A DNA stretch of 54,171 nucleotides from Aminivibrio sp. GTDB taxonomy: Bacteria; Synergistota; Synergistia; Synergistales; Aminobacteriaceae. Below the pieces are notes generated by a model, which did not search any database, had not been told where the DNA came from, and saw only the letters and a program-made list of their open reading frames with translations. The stretch covers positions 1-54,171 of the forward strand of contig NZ_JAESIH010000045.1 in assembly GCF_016756745.1 (NCBI RefSeq). The letters are read 5' to 3'. The position numbers were made by a program, and so were the translations under genes. Shown here piece after piece: positions 40,827 to 49,565 of this stretch. Numbering within the stretch: position 1 is the first letter of the stretch; each line of letters begins with the position of its first letter.

Positions 40827-42794
40827 CTACCATCCCCGGCCGCCTCCGCCTCCGCCTCCGCCGCCCGATGAGCCACTTCCGCCGCTGCCGGACGACCGTG
40901 TCCCCGAGGAAACGGCACCGGAGAATCCTGACGTGAACGCCGCCACACCGGCGACAGTGGTAAAGGTATTAAGGTCGCCCCTATACCACGAGGGCGTGTA
41001 ATTGGCCGCGGCGAGCACGTTTTGAAAGCGGTTCGCCCATGTTTCCGCGGCGTCCAGGGCAAAGGCGTATGGAAGGAGGGTCTCGAAGAGCTGGGGCGTT
41101 TCCTCCGGCGGGGCCGGCATTTCGAGGCGGTGTTTCTCCGCCGTCGTGATGAACATCCGCAGGCCCTCGATGCTTTCGTTGAGCCTGGCCCCTTCTTCCG
41201 TCCTGACCCTCATAAGGGGCTTGAACACCAGCAGCACTCCCACGCATAGGAAGGGCCCCGGAAGAGACAGGAGATCCACGTCCAGGCCGCTTGACGCTCC
41301 GGCAAGACCGGCACCGGCCACGACAAACAGAAAAATGCCGGGGAAAAAGACCCGGACGAAAAATTTGGCGATGAAGCTCCCCTTGCCCGAAGGAAGAGGA
41401 AGGGCGAGGGGAAGAAGGAGGAAGGGACCGGAAAGGAGTGCAAGAATGGGCTCGAACCGGGGTTCTCCGGAAAGAATCATGAGGATCAGCATGAGCACGG
41501 CGTAGAGTTCGAAAAGAACCACGCCGGCGATCCATTTCCCCAGGTTTGTCTTCAGCAGCGGCCTGCCCCGTTCGCGGAAACCGAGGCCGAGACGGCGGAA
41601 GGCGTCCTGGATGGCCGGCCTGTCGGCGCTCGAAAGATGAATTTCCGTGCGGGTGGAGCCGAAGAGGTCATCGGCGAGCCTTCGTTCGTCTTCCGTCAGT
41701 CGTGCTCCGGCAAGCTTCTCCCGGTTCAGCTTCAGCCGGTAGGACGTCCCCGCAAGCTTTACGAGGAGCTTCAGGGCCGTGCCTGCCCCCGAGGGCAGCG
41801 TCCCGGCCCGTTTCGCCGCTTCCCCGGCGAGGGTGGTTTCCTCTATCGCCAGGATTCCCCTGACGGCCATGCCGAGGATCATGGCGGCAAAAGACTTGTC
41901 GTCGGTCATCATGGTGCGGACATACCGGGCAAAGCCCGCCTCCACTCCGGCAGGAGGGGAAAAGAGAGGAATGACGGGTCTGGGTGCGGGATCCTTTCCC
42001 CACCGGATCCAGAAAAGGAGCATGACTGCCAGGAGAACGACCGGCATGGCAAGATGGACCGCCCGGTAGGGGGAACGGCCCCATCGTTCAAGTATGGGTG
42101 CAGGCTCGGAAGGCTGGACGATGATTCCCTTGGGCCAGGAATAGACGACGGTGAGCCCCTCTCCTGGTGCAAAGGGGACAGCGGATTCCACGGTCCCGTC
42201 GGGAAACGGCCGGGCATCCTGCCCCTTCTCCCCGGTCCTTCCGGTGTAGAATTCCACGGCCGAAAACCCCTCGCCGAATTCCCTTCCGGGCAGTTTCAGC
42301 CGAAAGGACGCCTTTTCAATGACAAAGGACCAGTCGTTCCCTGTGGCATTCCAGTAGAGTTCGTCATGCCCCTCGAAAAATCCGAGCTGCCCGGCGGTCG
42401 TATACGTAATGGTGAAGACGTGCTCGCCGAAGGGCAGCAGAACGTCGGGATCGCCGAGGCGGAACTCCATCCGTTCGCCTGCGCGGCTCACCTGGGCCTG
42501 GGTCGGTTTTCCGTCGAGAAGTGCGGAGACGAGGTCCAGGGGAGCCCGCCGCACCCTTCCTTCGCTGTCGGTGAAATCGGTGAGAATGGACCGGATGATT
42601 CCTCTCCGGATATCCTTCCCCTCCGCCACAACGGCGATGCGCTCCGTGACGGTCAGCGAAGCGTCAGTGCCGATCTCCGCTTCCACGTCGAAACGCACTA
42701 TGCGCTCCTGGGCCGAAAGGGGGGATGCCCCCCACAGGAGTATCCAGGCAAAACATACTGAAAACAGCAGTGAACCAGTCTTTTTCACAGCCAT
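40827..42794 (-). CDS. DUF2207-family membrane protein with Gly/Ser-rich tail
   Basis: A 655-residue protein from ATG 42794 (GGGGGTGAG upstream). A signal peptide is followed by the DUF2207 extracytoplasmic beta domain (IVRFDVEAEIGTDASLTVTE, then GKDIRRGIIRSI and LYWNATGNDWSFVIEKASF). A helix near residue 260, a cytoplasmic region, two or three further helices (about 430-530), and a terminal low-complexity SSGSGG...GGGGGRGW stretch complete it. This is the standard DUF2207 layout including the Gly-rich end. Members often occur near LemA or GIDE-like genes; a GIDE-like gene lies 3.4 kb upstream in the same strand run, but no LemA was seen. Confidence 0.85.
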   Translation of the reverse strand: MAVKKTGSLLFSVCFAWILLWGASPLSAQERIVRFDVEAEIGTDASLTVTERIAVVAEGKDIRRGIIRSILTDFTDSEGRVRRAPLDLVSALLDGKPTQAQVSRAGERMEFRLGDPDVLLPFGEHVFTITYTTAGQLGFFEGHDELYWNATGNDWSFVIEKASFRLKLPGREFGEGFSAVEFYTGRTGEKGQDARPFPDGTVESAVPFAPGEGLTVVYSWPKGIIVQPSEPAPILERWGRSPYRAVHLAMPVVLLAVMLLFWIRWGKDPAPRPVIPLFSPPAGVEAGFARYVRTMMTDDKSFAAMILGMAVRGILAIEETTLAGEAAKRAGTLPSGAGTALKLLVKLAGTSYRLKLNREKLAGARLTEDERRLADDLFGSTRTEIHLSSADRPAIQDAFRRLGLGFRERGRPLLKTNLGKWIAGVVLFELYAVLMLILMILSGEPRFEPILALLSGPFLLLPLALPLPSGKGSFIAKFFVRVFFPGIFLFVVAGAGLAGASSGLDVDLLSLPGPFLCVGVLLVFKPLMRVRTEEGARLNESIEGLRMFITTAEKHRLEMPAPPEETPQLFETLLPYAFALDAAETWANRFQNVLAAANYTPSWYRGDLNTFTTVAGVAAFTSGFSGAVSSGTRSSGSGGSGSSGGGGGGGGGRGW

Positions 42795-42821
42795 CTCACC
42801 CCCTTGGGCTCTTTTTCGTAA

Positions 42822-42855
42822 GAGGGCTCCGGAGGCGTACGCCTCCGGAGCCCTC
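42822..42855. repeat. 34-bp perfect palindrome
   Basis: GAGGGCTCCGGAGGCGT joined directly to its reverse complement: a 17-bp perfect dyad with no spacer, in the 78-base gap between the 42873 gene's stop and the DUF2207 start. It can form a very stable hairpin and may end or attenuate transcription. No T-run follows on either strand. Confidence 0.7.
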
Positions 42856-42872
42856 ACGTCAGCCCCTTTCCG

Positions 42873-44489
42873 TCACGGTTTTTTCTGCTCCTCCGCTCCC
42901 ATGGCACTCCATTTCGCGGCCATGGCGGAGATGGCATCGATGTCTTCCTGTTTCGCCGCTTCAGTCACAATGGTGAAGTCCGCCCGTTCCATGTCGGAGG
43001 CGAGGATGTCCAGCGAACGGAATTCCTGGGCTCCTTTCAGGCCTTCGAGGATGTAGGGGATCCCCTCGACCATGTCCGATTCCTGGGAGATGAAGGCCGC
43101 CCAGGGGCCGTCCGGGTTGAGAAGGGAGAGAATAATGTCCCGGAGCACTTTCGCGTCGAAATGAAGGAACCCCTGGAGCTTGTCGTCACCGTACAGGGCC
43201 TTCATGCGGTCGGAAAGCTCTGGGGCGGCATCGAAAGTCTCGGGGCTGAGGAAACCCGCCAGGAGAATGCCGTCTTTGATGCCCATGACGAAATCCACGG
43301 GGTCTTTCAGTGCATAGAAAGCGGTCCATCCTGCCTTCGTCACGGGCTCGAAGGGCATGCCGCTTTCCCGTGCCGCCATTTCCATCAGAGGCAGCAGCAG
43401 GTGGACTTCCTTCGTTTCACCTGAAAGGTAGAAGTATCCCCCGGGAAGAGGGCTGCCGAAAAGCTTCGTCCGGCCGCCGAAAACCATGCCCACGGTCTTG
43501 AGGATCTTCAGGATGGCATCCTCGTCAAGGCCGAACTGCTGAGCCGCGTCCAGGAACTGGACAGCCTGAGCCGCATAGGCGTCTCCGCCGGCGGCGGCTT
43601 CCCGAAGAATCTGGAAGTGCTTTTTCTCGATGAAGGGCCTGCCCACAAGGGTAAACCAGGGCTTTCCGCCGCCGAGCAGGATGCGGTCGTCCTTCGTCAG
43701 AGGCTGGGACGGCGTGTCGGCCGCGAGGGAAAACACCTTCGCGAAATTGGTGAACACGGAAAAATCGAATCCCTTGTCTGAAGCGTTGATGCCCAGCTCG
43801 GCCAGGAGGTTCCCCACGGGGTCCTTCAGGACCCCGCCCGATTCGGCCTGGAGCTCGGAGGCTACCATGCCGTTGTCGTGGAAAAAGAAGAAGCTTCCCT
43901 GGGGAAGTCTCCTGTCGAGCTTCATCCGCTTGCCGCCGTCGTTCAGTGCTTCCCTGACGGCCGCAATGTCCTCGGGTGTGAACCCCACAAGGATCATGTC
44001 CTGTTCAACCGAGGCGAGAACGAGGGCCATGCCGCCGCTGATCACGGCGTAGGTGGAACCTTCAAAGGGGGCGAGGATCAGCTCTCCGGGGACGGGGCTG
44101 TTGATGAGGGCGTCAACGTCCCCTTCCTCTCCCTTGCCTTCGGCCATCCGGGCGAGAATGTCCTTCTTTGCGTCGGTGAAACGGATCGCCCCCTGCAGGG
44201 AGAATCCCTTCTCGCCGTAACCCACCGCCACGGAAGCGGAGGTGACGGGGAACTGACGGAGCCACTCCTCCGCCATCTTGATTTCCGGGTCGAGTGCCGT
44301 GACTACCTTGAACAGGTAAGAATCCACCAGACGCTGGACGAATTCATTGGGCTTCTCGAGGTTGACCACTCCGTACATGGCCGAGTCCGGCCACTGGGGC
44401 AGAGCGTCGAGGGTGCCCGTCCAACCCGGCGCCGCAATGAACGCCACCAGGACCAGGGAAAGGAATAGAACGGAAAACCTTTTTTTCAT
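42873..44489 (-). CDS. Exported protein of unknown function (DUF3352-like size and style)
   Basis: A 538-residue protein with a signal peptide ending APGWTG. The mature part alternates helices and beta stretches: DALPQWPDSAMYGVVNLEKP, LILAPFEGSTYAVISGGMAL and RLPQGSFFFFHDNG, later YALKDPVDFVMGIKDGILLA. The pattern of residues reporting an ALPADTL-like start and paired alpha/beta repeats recalls DUF3352-type surface proteins, but I cannot confirm this. The start at 44489 follows AAGGAGGAG. It lies just downstream of the small LuxR gene. Confidence 0.6.
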   Translation of the reverse strand: MKKRFSVLFLSLVLVAFIAAPGWTGTLDALPQWPDSAMYGVVNLEKPNEFVQRLVDSYLFKVVTALDPEIKMAEEWLRQFPVTSASVAVGYGEKGFSLQGAIRFTDAKKDILARMAEGKGEEGDVDALINSPVPGELILAPFEGSTYAVISGGMALVLASVEQDMILVGFTPEDIAAVREALNDGGKRMKLDRRLPQGSFFFFHDNGMVASELQAESGGVLKDPVGNLLAELGINASDKGFDFSVFTNFAKVFSLAADTPSQPLTKDDRILLGGGKPWFTLVGRPFIEKKHFQILREAAAGGDAYAAQAVQFLDAAQQFGLDEDAILKILKTVGMVFGGRTKLFGSPLPGGYFYLSGETKEVHLLLPLMEMAARESGMPFEPVTKAGWTAFYALKDPVDFVMGIKDGILLAGFLSPETFDAAPELSDRMKALYGDDKLQGFLHFDAKVLRDIILSLLNPDGPWAAFISQESDMVEGIPYILEGLKGAQEFRSLDILASDMERADFTIVTEAAKQEDIDAISAMAAKWSAMGAEEQKKP

Positions 44490-44545
44490 GGAAATCTCCT
44501 CCTTGGGAGCCCGGAAGACCGTCTGCGGTTCTTCCGGTTCTTTTT

Positions 44546-44562
44546 CCCCGGACAATCCGGGG
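44546..44562. repeat. Short perfect hairpin after the small LuxR gene
   Basis: CCCCGGA-CAA-TCCGGGG, a 7-bp stem with a three-base loop, in the 105-base gap between the LuxR HTH gene and the 44489 start. The five T residues sit on its left on the plus strand, which does not make a minus-strand terminator. Confidence 0.35.
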
Positions 44563-44594
44563 TGGCATTACATTACTCCACCATTGAGCCGCTG

Positions 44595-44885
44595 TCACGC
44601 CAATCCTATTTTTGCCGGTATGTCACCTCTTCCGGTGACGCTGAGCTTCCTGTAGATCTGGCGGATATGGGTCTTGAGCGTATTGTTCGTAATCTCGCAG
44701 TTCTCAAGGATTTCCTCTCTCTTGAGCCCCTCCAGAAGAAGCAGCGTGATCTCCGTCTCCTTTTTCGTCAGGCTGAAGGGAGCGAGCTGCAGCCTGATCC
44801 GCAGTTCCTCCTTCGAAGGGCCTTTCCTTCTCGCGCTTCCCCCGGTGCTCCCCTTCTCCGGATTTGCGGGAAAACGCACTGCCAT
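44595..44885 (-). CDS. Stand-alone LuxR-type helix-turn-helix regulator
   Basis: A 96-residue protein consisting of a charged linker (SARRKGPSKEEL) and a LuxR/GerE helix-turn-helix (FSLTKKETEITLLLLEGLKR, then NNTLKTHIRQIYRKLSVTGR). It has neither receiver nor membrane domain. Its linker and HTH resemble the end of the 473-residue membrane-LuxR protein at 52699-54120, so it may be the surviving C-terminal part of such a gene or a genuine minimal regulator. The start at 44885 has GGGGGA upstream. Confidence 0.75.
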   Translation of the reverse strand: MAVRFPANPEKGSTGGSARRKGPSKEELRIRLQLAPFSLTKKETEITLLLLEGLKREEILENCEITNNTLKTHIRQIYRKLSVTGRGDIPAKIGLA

Positions 44886-44949
44886 GACTATCATTCCCCC
44901 TCACGAAACAGGCAGCCGGGGGAAGAGAGACCCTCTCCCCCCTTCCGGC

Positions 44950-46158
44950 CTATTTCTGGATGATCGCAATCTTTCCGTAGGGTGCGATCTGCTCGTCAGG
45001 GAACTGCCCCTCCTTCGCGTAGATATATTGAAGCTTCGGAAGATCCTTGAAAATGGAGAAATCGGACACACCCTCCGTTTTCTGGAGATCGAGCCTCTGG
45101 AGCCTGGGCAGCGCCGTGATCGCTTCGGGGTTGAGCACCTTGCATCCCTCCACGTCCAGGGCGGTCAGCTTCTTATGGCCGGCGAAGACGGCAAGGTCCA
45201 CGGGACCGGTAATGGACTCCAGGACAACCTCGGTGAGATCCGGGCATTTCGCCAGGGGCGACACGTCGATGATGTCCTCCCGGAGCATCTTCACTATCTT
45301 GAGCTTCGGCATGAACTCCACGTACTCCAGGGTTTCCAGCTTGGAGAGGCCGCCGTGCAGCTCCTCGAGCTTCGTGAGTTTCTTCAGGGGCGAATAGTCC
45401 TCGAACTTCGTGGCGTAAACCCAGATGTAGCGAAGTTCAGTGAGGTTTTCCACGGGGGACATATCCTTGGCGGGAATTGCGTACAGACTCAGTCTCTTCA
45501 GCTTCGTCAGCCCGCCTATGGGCGACAGGTCGTCAGCCTTGATCATGTAGAGGCTAAGGTCTTCGATTTCGGTGAGCTCCGCCAGAACAGAGATATCCGT
45601 CACGGGCGCCGAATAGAGGTGAAGTCTCTTCAGCTTCGCCTTCCCCTTCAGGGGAGAAATGTCTTCGATAGTCTTGGGCTGCATGAAGAAGACCAGGGAC
45701 TCCAGGTCGTTCATGCCGGCCAGGAAATCGAGATCGGGATACTCCACCTGCCGGATTTCCAGCTCCTTCAGCTTCACAAGGGCCCCGAGGGGGGCAAGGG
45801 TCTTGATCCCCTTGAGGCTGTCAAGTTTCAGGTACGTCAGGCCGGAGAGAACCGACAGGGGGGAAAGATCGGTCACCTGGTCTGTTCGCTCCATAAGGAG
45901 TCCTGTCAGGACATCAGCGAGGGAGGCGACTTTTTTCAGGTCGTCGTCGGTGACAGCTCCCCCGAGGCGGAGAGGCTTGCCCTTCTTGATGTCGGGGTCG
46001 TCCCGGACCATCTGAAGGAATTCGACGGTCACCCCGTCGGTGATCTTCGGGCCGAAGGTGGAGCTTTTCACATACTTCGGATCCGCCCCGAACGCAGCCG
46101 CGGAAACCGCGAGAACAAACAGTAGTGCCAAAAGTGCCGGTAACAGTCTTCCCTTCAT
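44950..46158 (-). CDS. Exported leucine-rich-repeat protein
   Basis: A 402-residue protein with a signal peptide ending AAAFGA, followed by about 12-14 leucine-rich repeats of 21-23 residues. Their core is L-xx-L-x-L-(8)-D-(I/M/L)-SPL, for example LKRLHLYSAPVTDISVLAEL, LEDLSLYMIKADDLSPIGGL (approximate) and LKRLSLYAIPAKDMSPVENL. This is the internalin-type bacterial LRR, usually a protein-binding surface. There is no LPXTG or membrane anchor at the C-terminus, so it is secreted or periplasmic. It is the fourth gene after PspA. Confidence 0.85.
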   Translation of the reverse strand: MKGRLLPALLALLFVLAVSAAAFGADPKYVKSSTFGPKITDGVTVEFLQMVRDDPDIKKGKPLRLGGAVTDDDLKKVASLADVLTGLLMERTDQVTDLSPLSVLSGLTYLKLDSLKGIKTLAPLGALVKLKELEIRQVEYPDLDFLAGMNDLESLVFFMQPKTIEDISPLKGKAKLKRLHLYSAPVTDISVLAELTEIEDLSLYMIKADDLSPIGGLTKLKRLSLYAIPAKDMSPVENLTELRYIWVYATKFEDYSPLKKLTKLEELHGGLSKLETLEYVEFMPKLKIVKMLREDIIDVSPLAKCPDLTEVVLESITGPVDLAVFAGHKKLTALDVEGCKVLNPEAITALPRLQRLDLQKTEGVSDFSIFKDLPKLQYIYAKEGQFPDEQIAPYGKIAIIQK

Positions 46159-46180
46159 TTTTTCGTTCCTCCTTCTTTCG

Positions 46181-46969
46181 CTATTTCACGAACAGGGCTA
46201 TGGCCAGGCCGATCACCACAAGAACGATGCCGATGTAAAACTGGGTCTTGGCCTTGCCTTCCACACCCGCAGTCACTTCTTCCTCCGACTTCACCGAGAC
46301 GATGAAGGGCTTTCCTTTTTCCGACGGCTTGCCGATGCGCAGGTTTCCCGCCGACTGCCTGGCCTCCCCCGCCACGTACAGATGGTGACCCAGGGGGATG
46401 ATTTTTTCCCTGTACTTGAAGCCGAGAGTCCGGACTCCGGAGGGGGACGAGAACTGGACCCCGAAGAAGGTGTAGGTTTTGTTGCTTTCATAGGGTTCAA
46501 ACCTGTCGGCGCCGTCCTTGAGGTGGAGGGTGGCCCCGTCCAGGTCTATGCCCACTCTCACGCCGCCGTCGGTGACATAGAGAGGAGAGGGGCTCTTCTG
46601 GGACGAGACAGTCTCCGATCCCCTCGTCCTGTTTGTCCTCACCTTGCCGTCCTTGTCGGTGGTCGTTTCCTGCTTCTCGAATTCCCTCAGGACGGTAGCC
46701 TCGTAGTACGCACAGGGCTGGCCGCTGTAGGGAGCGATGAGCTCTCCGTCAGTGGCGGCGGCTCCGTTGGTCTCGATGAAATCCTGGAAACCGTCCCCCA
46801 TGCCCTCGTCGCACAGGGACTTCCACGTTCCGTGAAGTTCCTGCAGCGGGGTGGCTTTCATGAACTTAAGTTCCGTGAGCACACCCTCGGTTTTTTTCTT
46901 CTGGACGAAGGCGAGATAGGCCCCTCCCGCCGCCAGCAGCCCTCCGGCCGCAAGTGCAAACATGTTCAT
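46181..46969 (-). CDS. GIDE/BAM-domain-like two-helix membrane protein (no RING)
   Basis: A 262-residue protein with a helix at each end (about 4-21 and 243-260). Between them are motifs of the GIDE/MUL1 family 'beside a membrane' domain: HGTWKSLCDEGMGDGFQDFI, then YSGQPCAYYEATVLREFEKQ and YREKIIPLGHHLYVAGEARQ. In eukaryotes the family carries a RING ubiquitin-ligase domain. Here there is none, so no ligase activity is implied. It lies between the LRR gene and the YbjN-like gene, all behind pspA, so an envelope role is likely. Confidence 0.75.
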   Translation of the reverse strand: MNMFALAAGGLLAAGGAYLAFVQKKKTEGVLTELKFMKATPLQELHGTWKSLCDEGMGDGFQDFIETNGAAATDGELIAPYSGQPCAYYEATVLREFEKQETTTDKDGKVRTNRTRGSETVSSQKSPSPLYVTDGGVRVGIDLDGATLHLKDGADRFEPYESNKTYTFFGVQFSSPSGVRTLGFKYREKIIPLGHHLYVAGEARQSAGNLRIGKPSEKGKPFIVSVKSEEEVTAGVEGKAKTQFYIGIVLVVIGLAIALFVK

Positions 46970-46997
46970 TCAGTCCCCTCCTTTGGTCAGATTAGGA

Positions 46998-47432
46998 CTA
47001 CCGGTACATCTCCTTCAGAATGTCGTCATACTGGTCCGCATAGGCCGTCACGGTCTGCAGAGCGCCGAGAAGCTCGTTTTTGTCGAGGCTCGCCCCAGGC
47101 AGGGAACAGGAGAGCATGACCGTGTTGTCGAAGGTCAGGGAGAAGGCACCGAGGGGGAGATCCGAGTTCAGTCTCATGAATTCCGAGGAGACCCTGTCCG
47201 GGTCCACGTTGTCCGCGAGATAGGAAAAGACCTTGACCAGGACGTTCTCTGAATGCCAGGGATTGACGGTCACCTGGATCGTGGCGCTCCCGAAGGAAAT
47301 GGAAACAAGTCCGTCCACCTTCATAAGATCATCCTTGTCGAAAAGCTCCGCCAGGTAGCCGTCCACTTTTTTCCGCACGTCCTCGAGCAGAGGCTCGTTC
47401 ACTCCGTCCCTGAGCACCGGAAACTTATGCAC
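46998..47432 (-). CDS. Small YbjN/type-III-chaperone-like protein
   Basis: A protein of about 144 residues taken from GTG 47432, which overlaps the pspA stop by eight bases; an in-frame ATG at 47450 is the alternative. A helix-beta-helix layout (EPLLEDVRKKVDGYLAEL, VSISFGSATIQVTVNPWH, VLVKVFSYLADNVDP, SFTLTFDNTVMLSCSLPG approximate order) is that of YbjN/CesT-like small chaperone folds. The overlap with pspA suggests it partners or regulates PspA. Confidence 0.6.
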   Translation of the reverse strand: MHKFPVLRDGVNEPLLEDVRKKVDGYLAELFDKDDLMKVDGLVSISFGSATIQVTVNPWHSENVLVKVFSYLADNVDPDRVSSEFMRLNSDLPLGAFSLTFDNTVMLSCSLPGASLDKNELLGALQTVTAYADQYDDILKEMYR

Positions 47433-48105
47433 CCGCCCCACCGCCCGCATTCATTTTTTCCATGAGCTTCGCCATCTCGGCCTCGAGCTGAATGTCTTTT
47501 TCCATGTCCCTGAAGGGGTCATCGGCAGCCGCATCGCAGGAGAGCTCGGAGAAGGCCTGGGCTTCCGCCTCCATTCCCTCGATCTTCTTTTCCATCTTGT
47601 CGAACTTGGCGAAGGCTCCCTGTCCCACGTTCGTCCCCAGCACCGTGGAAAATTCCTTCTGGGTCTTCGCCGCCTGGGCCCGGGCCACCAGGGTGACCTG
47701 CTTCATCCGGGCTTCGTCAAGCTTCGTTTTAAGGCTGTCGAGCTGGCCCCTGAGCTGGGTCGTGGTGCCCGACGCCTGGGCCGCCATGGCGTCATACTGC
47801 TTCGCCTGGCCGTCGTAGATCATCTTCCTGGAGAGGGCCTGCTTCGCCAGGTCCGCATTGCCCGCCTTGAGGGCCATGGCGGCCTTGTCCTCCCACTGCT
47901 TTGACTGGGTCATGGCCAGGCCCTGCTGCTTCCTGAGGCTCTGCTCGTTGGCCATGGCCTTTGCCAGCCCGGAAGTGGCCTTGACGAGGGCCTCTTCCAT
48001 TTCGATGATCATCTGCTTGACCATCTTTTCCGGATCTTCCATCCTGTCCAGCATTTCGTTGACGTTCGCCTTGAAGATATCCGAAACCCGCGCGAAGATG
48101 CTCAT
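47425..48105 (-). CDS. pspA: PspA/IM30-family membrane-stress protein
   Basis: A 226-residue almost wholly helical protein starting MSIFARVSDIFKANVNEMLD and continuing RMEDPEKMVKQMIIEMEEAL, the diagnostic PspA/Vipp1 N-terminus (amphipathic helix, then coiled coil). Long coiled coils cover about residues 25-190; a Gly-rich tail AGGGAGA ends it. The family polymerises on damaged inner membrane. No PspF, PspB or PspC gene accompanies it. The downstream genes (YbjN-like, GIDE-like, LRR) follow within 30 bases each. Confidence 0.92.
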   Translation of the reverse strand: MSIFARVSDIFKANVNEMLDRMEDPEKMVKQMIIEMEEALVKATSGLAKAMANEQSLRKQQGLAMTQSKQWEDKAAMALKAGNADLAKQALSRKMIYDGQAKQYDAMAAQASGTTTQLRGQLDSLKTKLDEARMKQVTLVARAQAAKTQKEFSTVLGTNVGQGAFAKFDKMEKKIEGMEAEAQAFSELSCDAAADDPFRDMEKDIQLEAEMAKLMEKMNAGGGAGA

Positions 48106-48178
48106 GACGTTTTCTCCTCCTTATGTTGGGTTCCTTCCCTGTGCAGGATCCATTTTTTCGGCCGCCCCGGTCGTCCGT

Positions 48179-49540
48179 TCACCATTCGGGAGCCAGTCCA
48201 AGCTTTTTTTTCCGGTTCCGGTGCTCGTTTGTTATTGTTTCTCTTTCCCTTGACACCTTTTCTTTCAGTGCCTCGAACTCGCGGATTTTCCTTTCCACCG
48301 CAAGCTGCTCCGGATGTTTGAAATCCATGATGAGGGCAGATTCTTCCGAAAGTCTCCTGTACTCCGGCGAACCGACCTGGTCCAGGGGGAAACGGCTCAT
48401 GAGAAGCTGAAGTTCCCGGACTCTGTTGATTCCTCCCGCTGCCCTTGAGTGTGCCAGGGAAAGTTCCCGGTATTTCTGCGGAGAAATCGAATCGTCAAGC
48501 TTCCGTATCCGCTCCCGTTCCTTTCTGGTGAGTTCCTCGTCCAGTTCGATCGCCCTGCGGAGCTCCGATTCACTCTTCTCTTTCTGCACTATCGCCGCCA
48601 AGGCCGTTTTCAGATCAATCTCGAGACTGACGGCGGGCCTGGAAAGATCCTTGTACTCGTAGTCCCGGAACACGGGAATATCCTTGAAGATTTTTCCTTC
48701 CAGGAAGGGGCTGTATGCCTTGTCGAAATCCTCCCTGGCCTTCCCGAGGTTCTCCCAGTGTTTTTTTGCAAGAGGGACCCAGTTCAAGGGAGTATCGCTC
48801 AGTTCAGGAGCCACGTCGGGGTGGTGCTCCTTCATTTGAGTCCAGTCCTCAAGAATTTTGGCGATACGCCTGTCCGGTTCCTTTTCCAGGGTGACGTCCT
48901 CCCCAAGATACCCTATGGTGCGTCCGATGCTTCCCGAGACGTTCTCCGCGGTAATCCTTATGGACTGCACCTCTTTCAGGCACTTTTGGATCTCTTCACT
49001 CGAAAGCCGTCCATTCTTCAGATCCCGTGCAATCGCCTCAAGCCTCGGGCCGTCTTCTTTCAGCCTTTCCATATAGCCGGTGAGTCGGTTCGGCGCTTTT
49101 TCGATATCGAATTCCCTCTGAAAAATCTCCCTGTTCACCTGTCTCTGCCATGCCACCACTTCACCCACGGCCTGAAGATCATGGATGAGGAGGATCATGC
49201 TGTGGGACCACTCAGAGGCTTTTTTCGCCGCCGACTCGCTCGTCTCTTTTTTCAGGAGGCTGTCGAACTCGAAATGGCCGATTCTGGAAAACACGGAGAT
49301 GAATCGCTCGTTCAGGTCGTCCCATACCCCTTCCACCTCTGACTTTTCACGCCTGGTGGATTTGAGGAGATTCCCGACACCGTCCATTCCCTGCTTCACG
49401 AGAGAGTCATAGTAGTCCATGATGGTCCCGAGGGACCGCTCCTGTTCCTGTGGTAAGGCGGGAAGAACGGCAGCGCAGACCATGACGGACGCGGCTGTCG
49501 CAAAAAGAAGAGTCCTCATCCCGCTGATCCTGCCTGACAT
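48179..49540 (-). CDS. Exported helical protein, shorter tandem paralogue of the next gene
   Basis: A 453-residue protein with a signal peptide (LFATAASVMVCAAVLPALP), then almost entirely charged helices. It shares ordered blocks with the 49566-51146 protein: AVGEVVAWQRQVNRE against SVGEAVAWTLKVNRH, REFDIEKAPNRLTGY against LEFDIGNAPARVGAY, LTRKERERIRKLD against LTRKEQEEIRKLE, and a final RKKKLGLAPEW against RKKDLGLQPM. The two therefore arose by tandem duplication. I recognise no known family. AAGGAGG precedes the ATG. Confidence 0.7.
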   Translation of the reverse strand: MSGRISGMRTLLFATAASVMVCAAVLPALPQEQERSLGTIMDYYDSLVKQGMDGVGNLLKSTRREKSEVEGVWDDLNERFISVFSRIGHFEFDSLLKKETSESAAKKASEWSHSMILLIHDLQAVGEVVAWQRQVNREIFQREFDIEKAPNRLTGYMERLKEDGPRLEAIARDLKNGRLSSEEIQKCLKEVQSIRITAENVSGSIGRTIGYLGEDVTLEKEPDRRIAKILEDWTQMKEHHPDVAPELSDTPLNWVPLAKKHWENLGKAREDFDKAYSPFLEGKIFKDIPVFRDYEYKDLSRPAVSLEIDLKTALAAIVQKEKSESELRRAIELDEELTRKERERIRKLDDSISPQKYRELSLAHSRAAGGINRVRELQLLMSRFPLDQVGSPEYRRLSEESALIMDFKHPEQLAVERKIREFEALKEKVSRERETITNEHRNRKKKLGLAPEW

Positions 49541-49565
49541 GGCGCTGAACCTCCTTCACTGAGTC

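Noticed and set aside
46181-46969. A bacterial ubiquitin-ligase system from the GIDE similarity
   Set aside because: No RING domain, ubiquitin-like protein, E1 or E2 gene is present; only the membrane-adjacent domain is shared.
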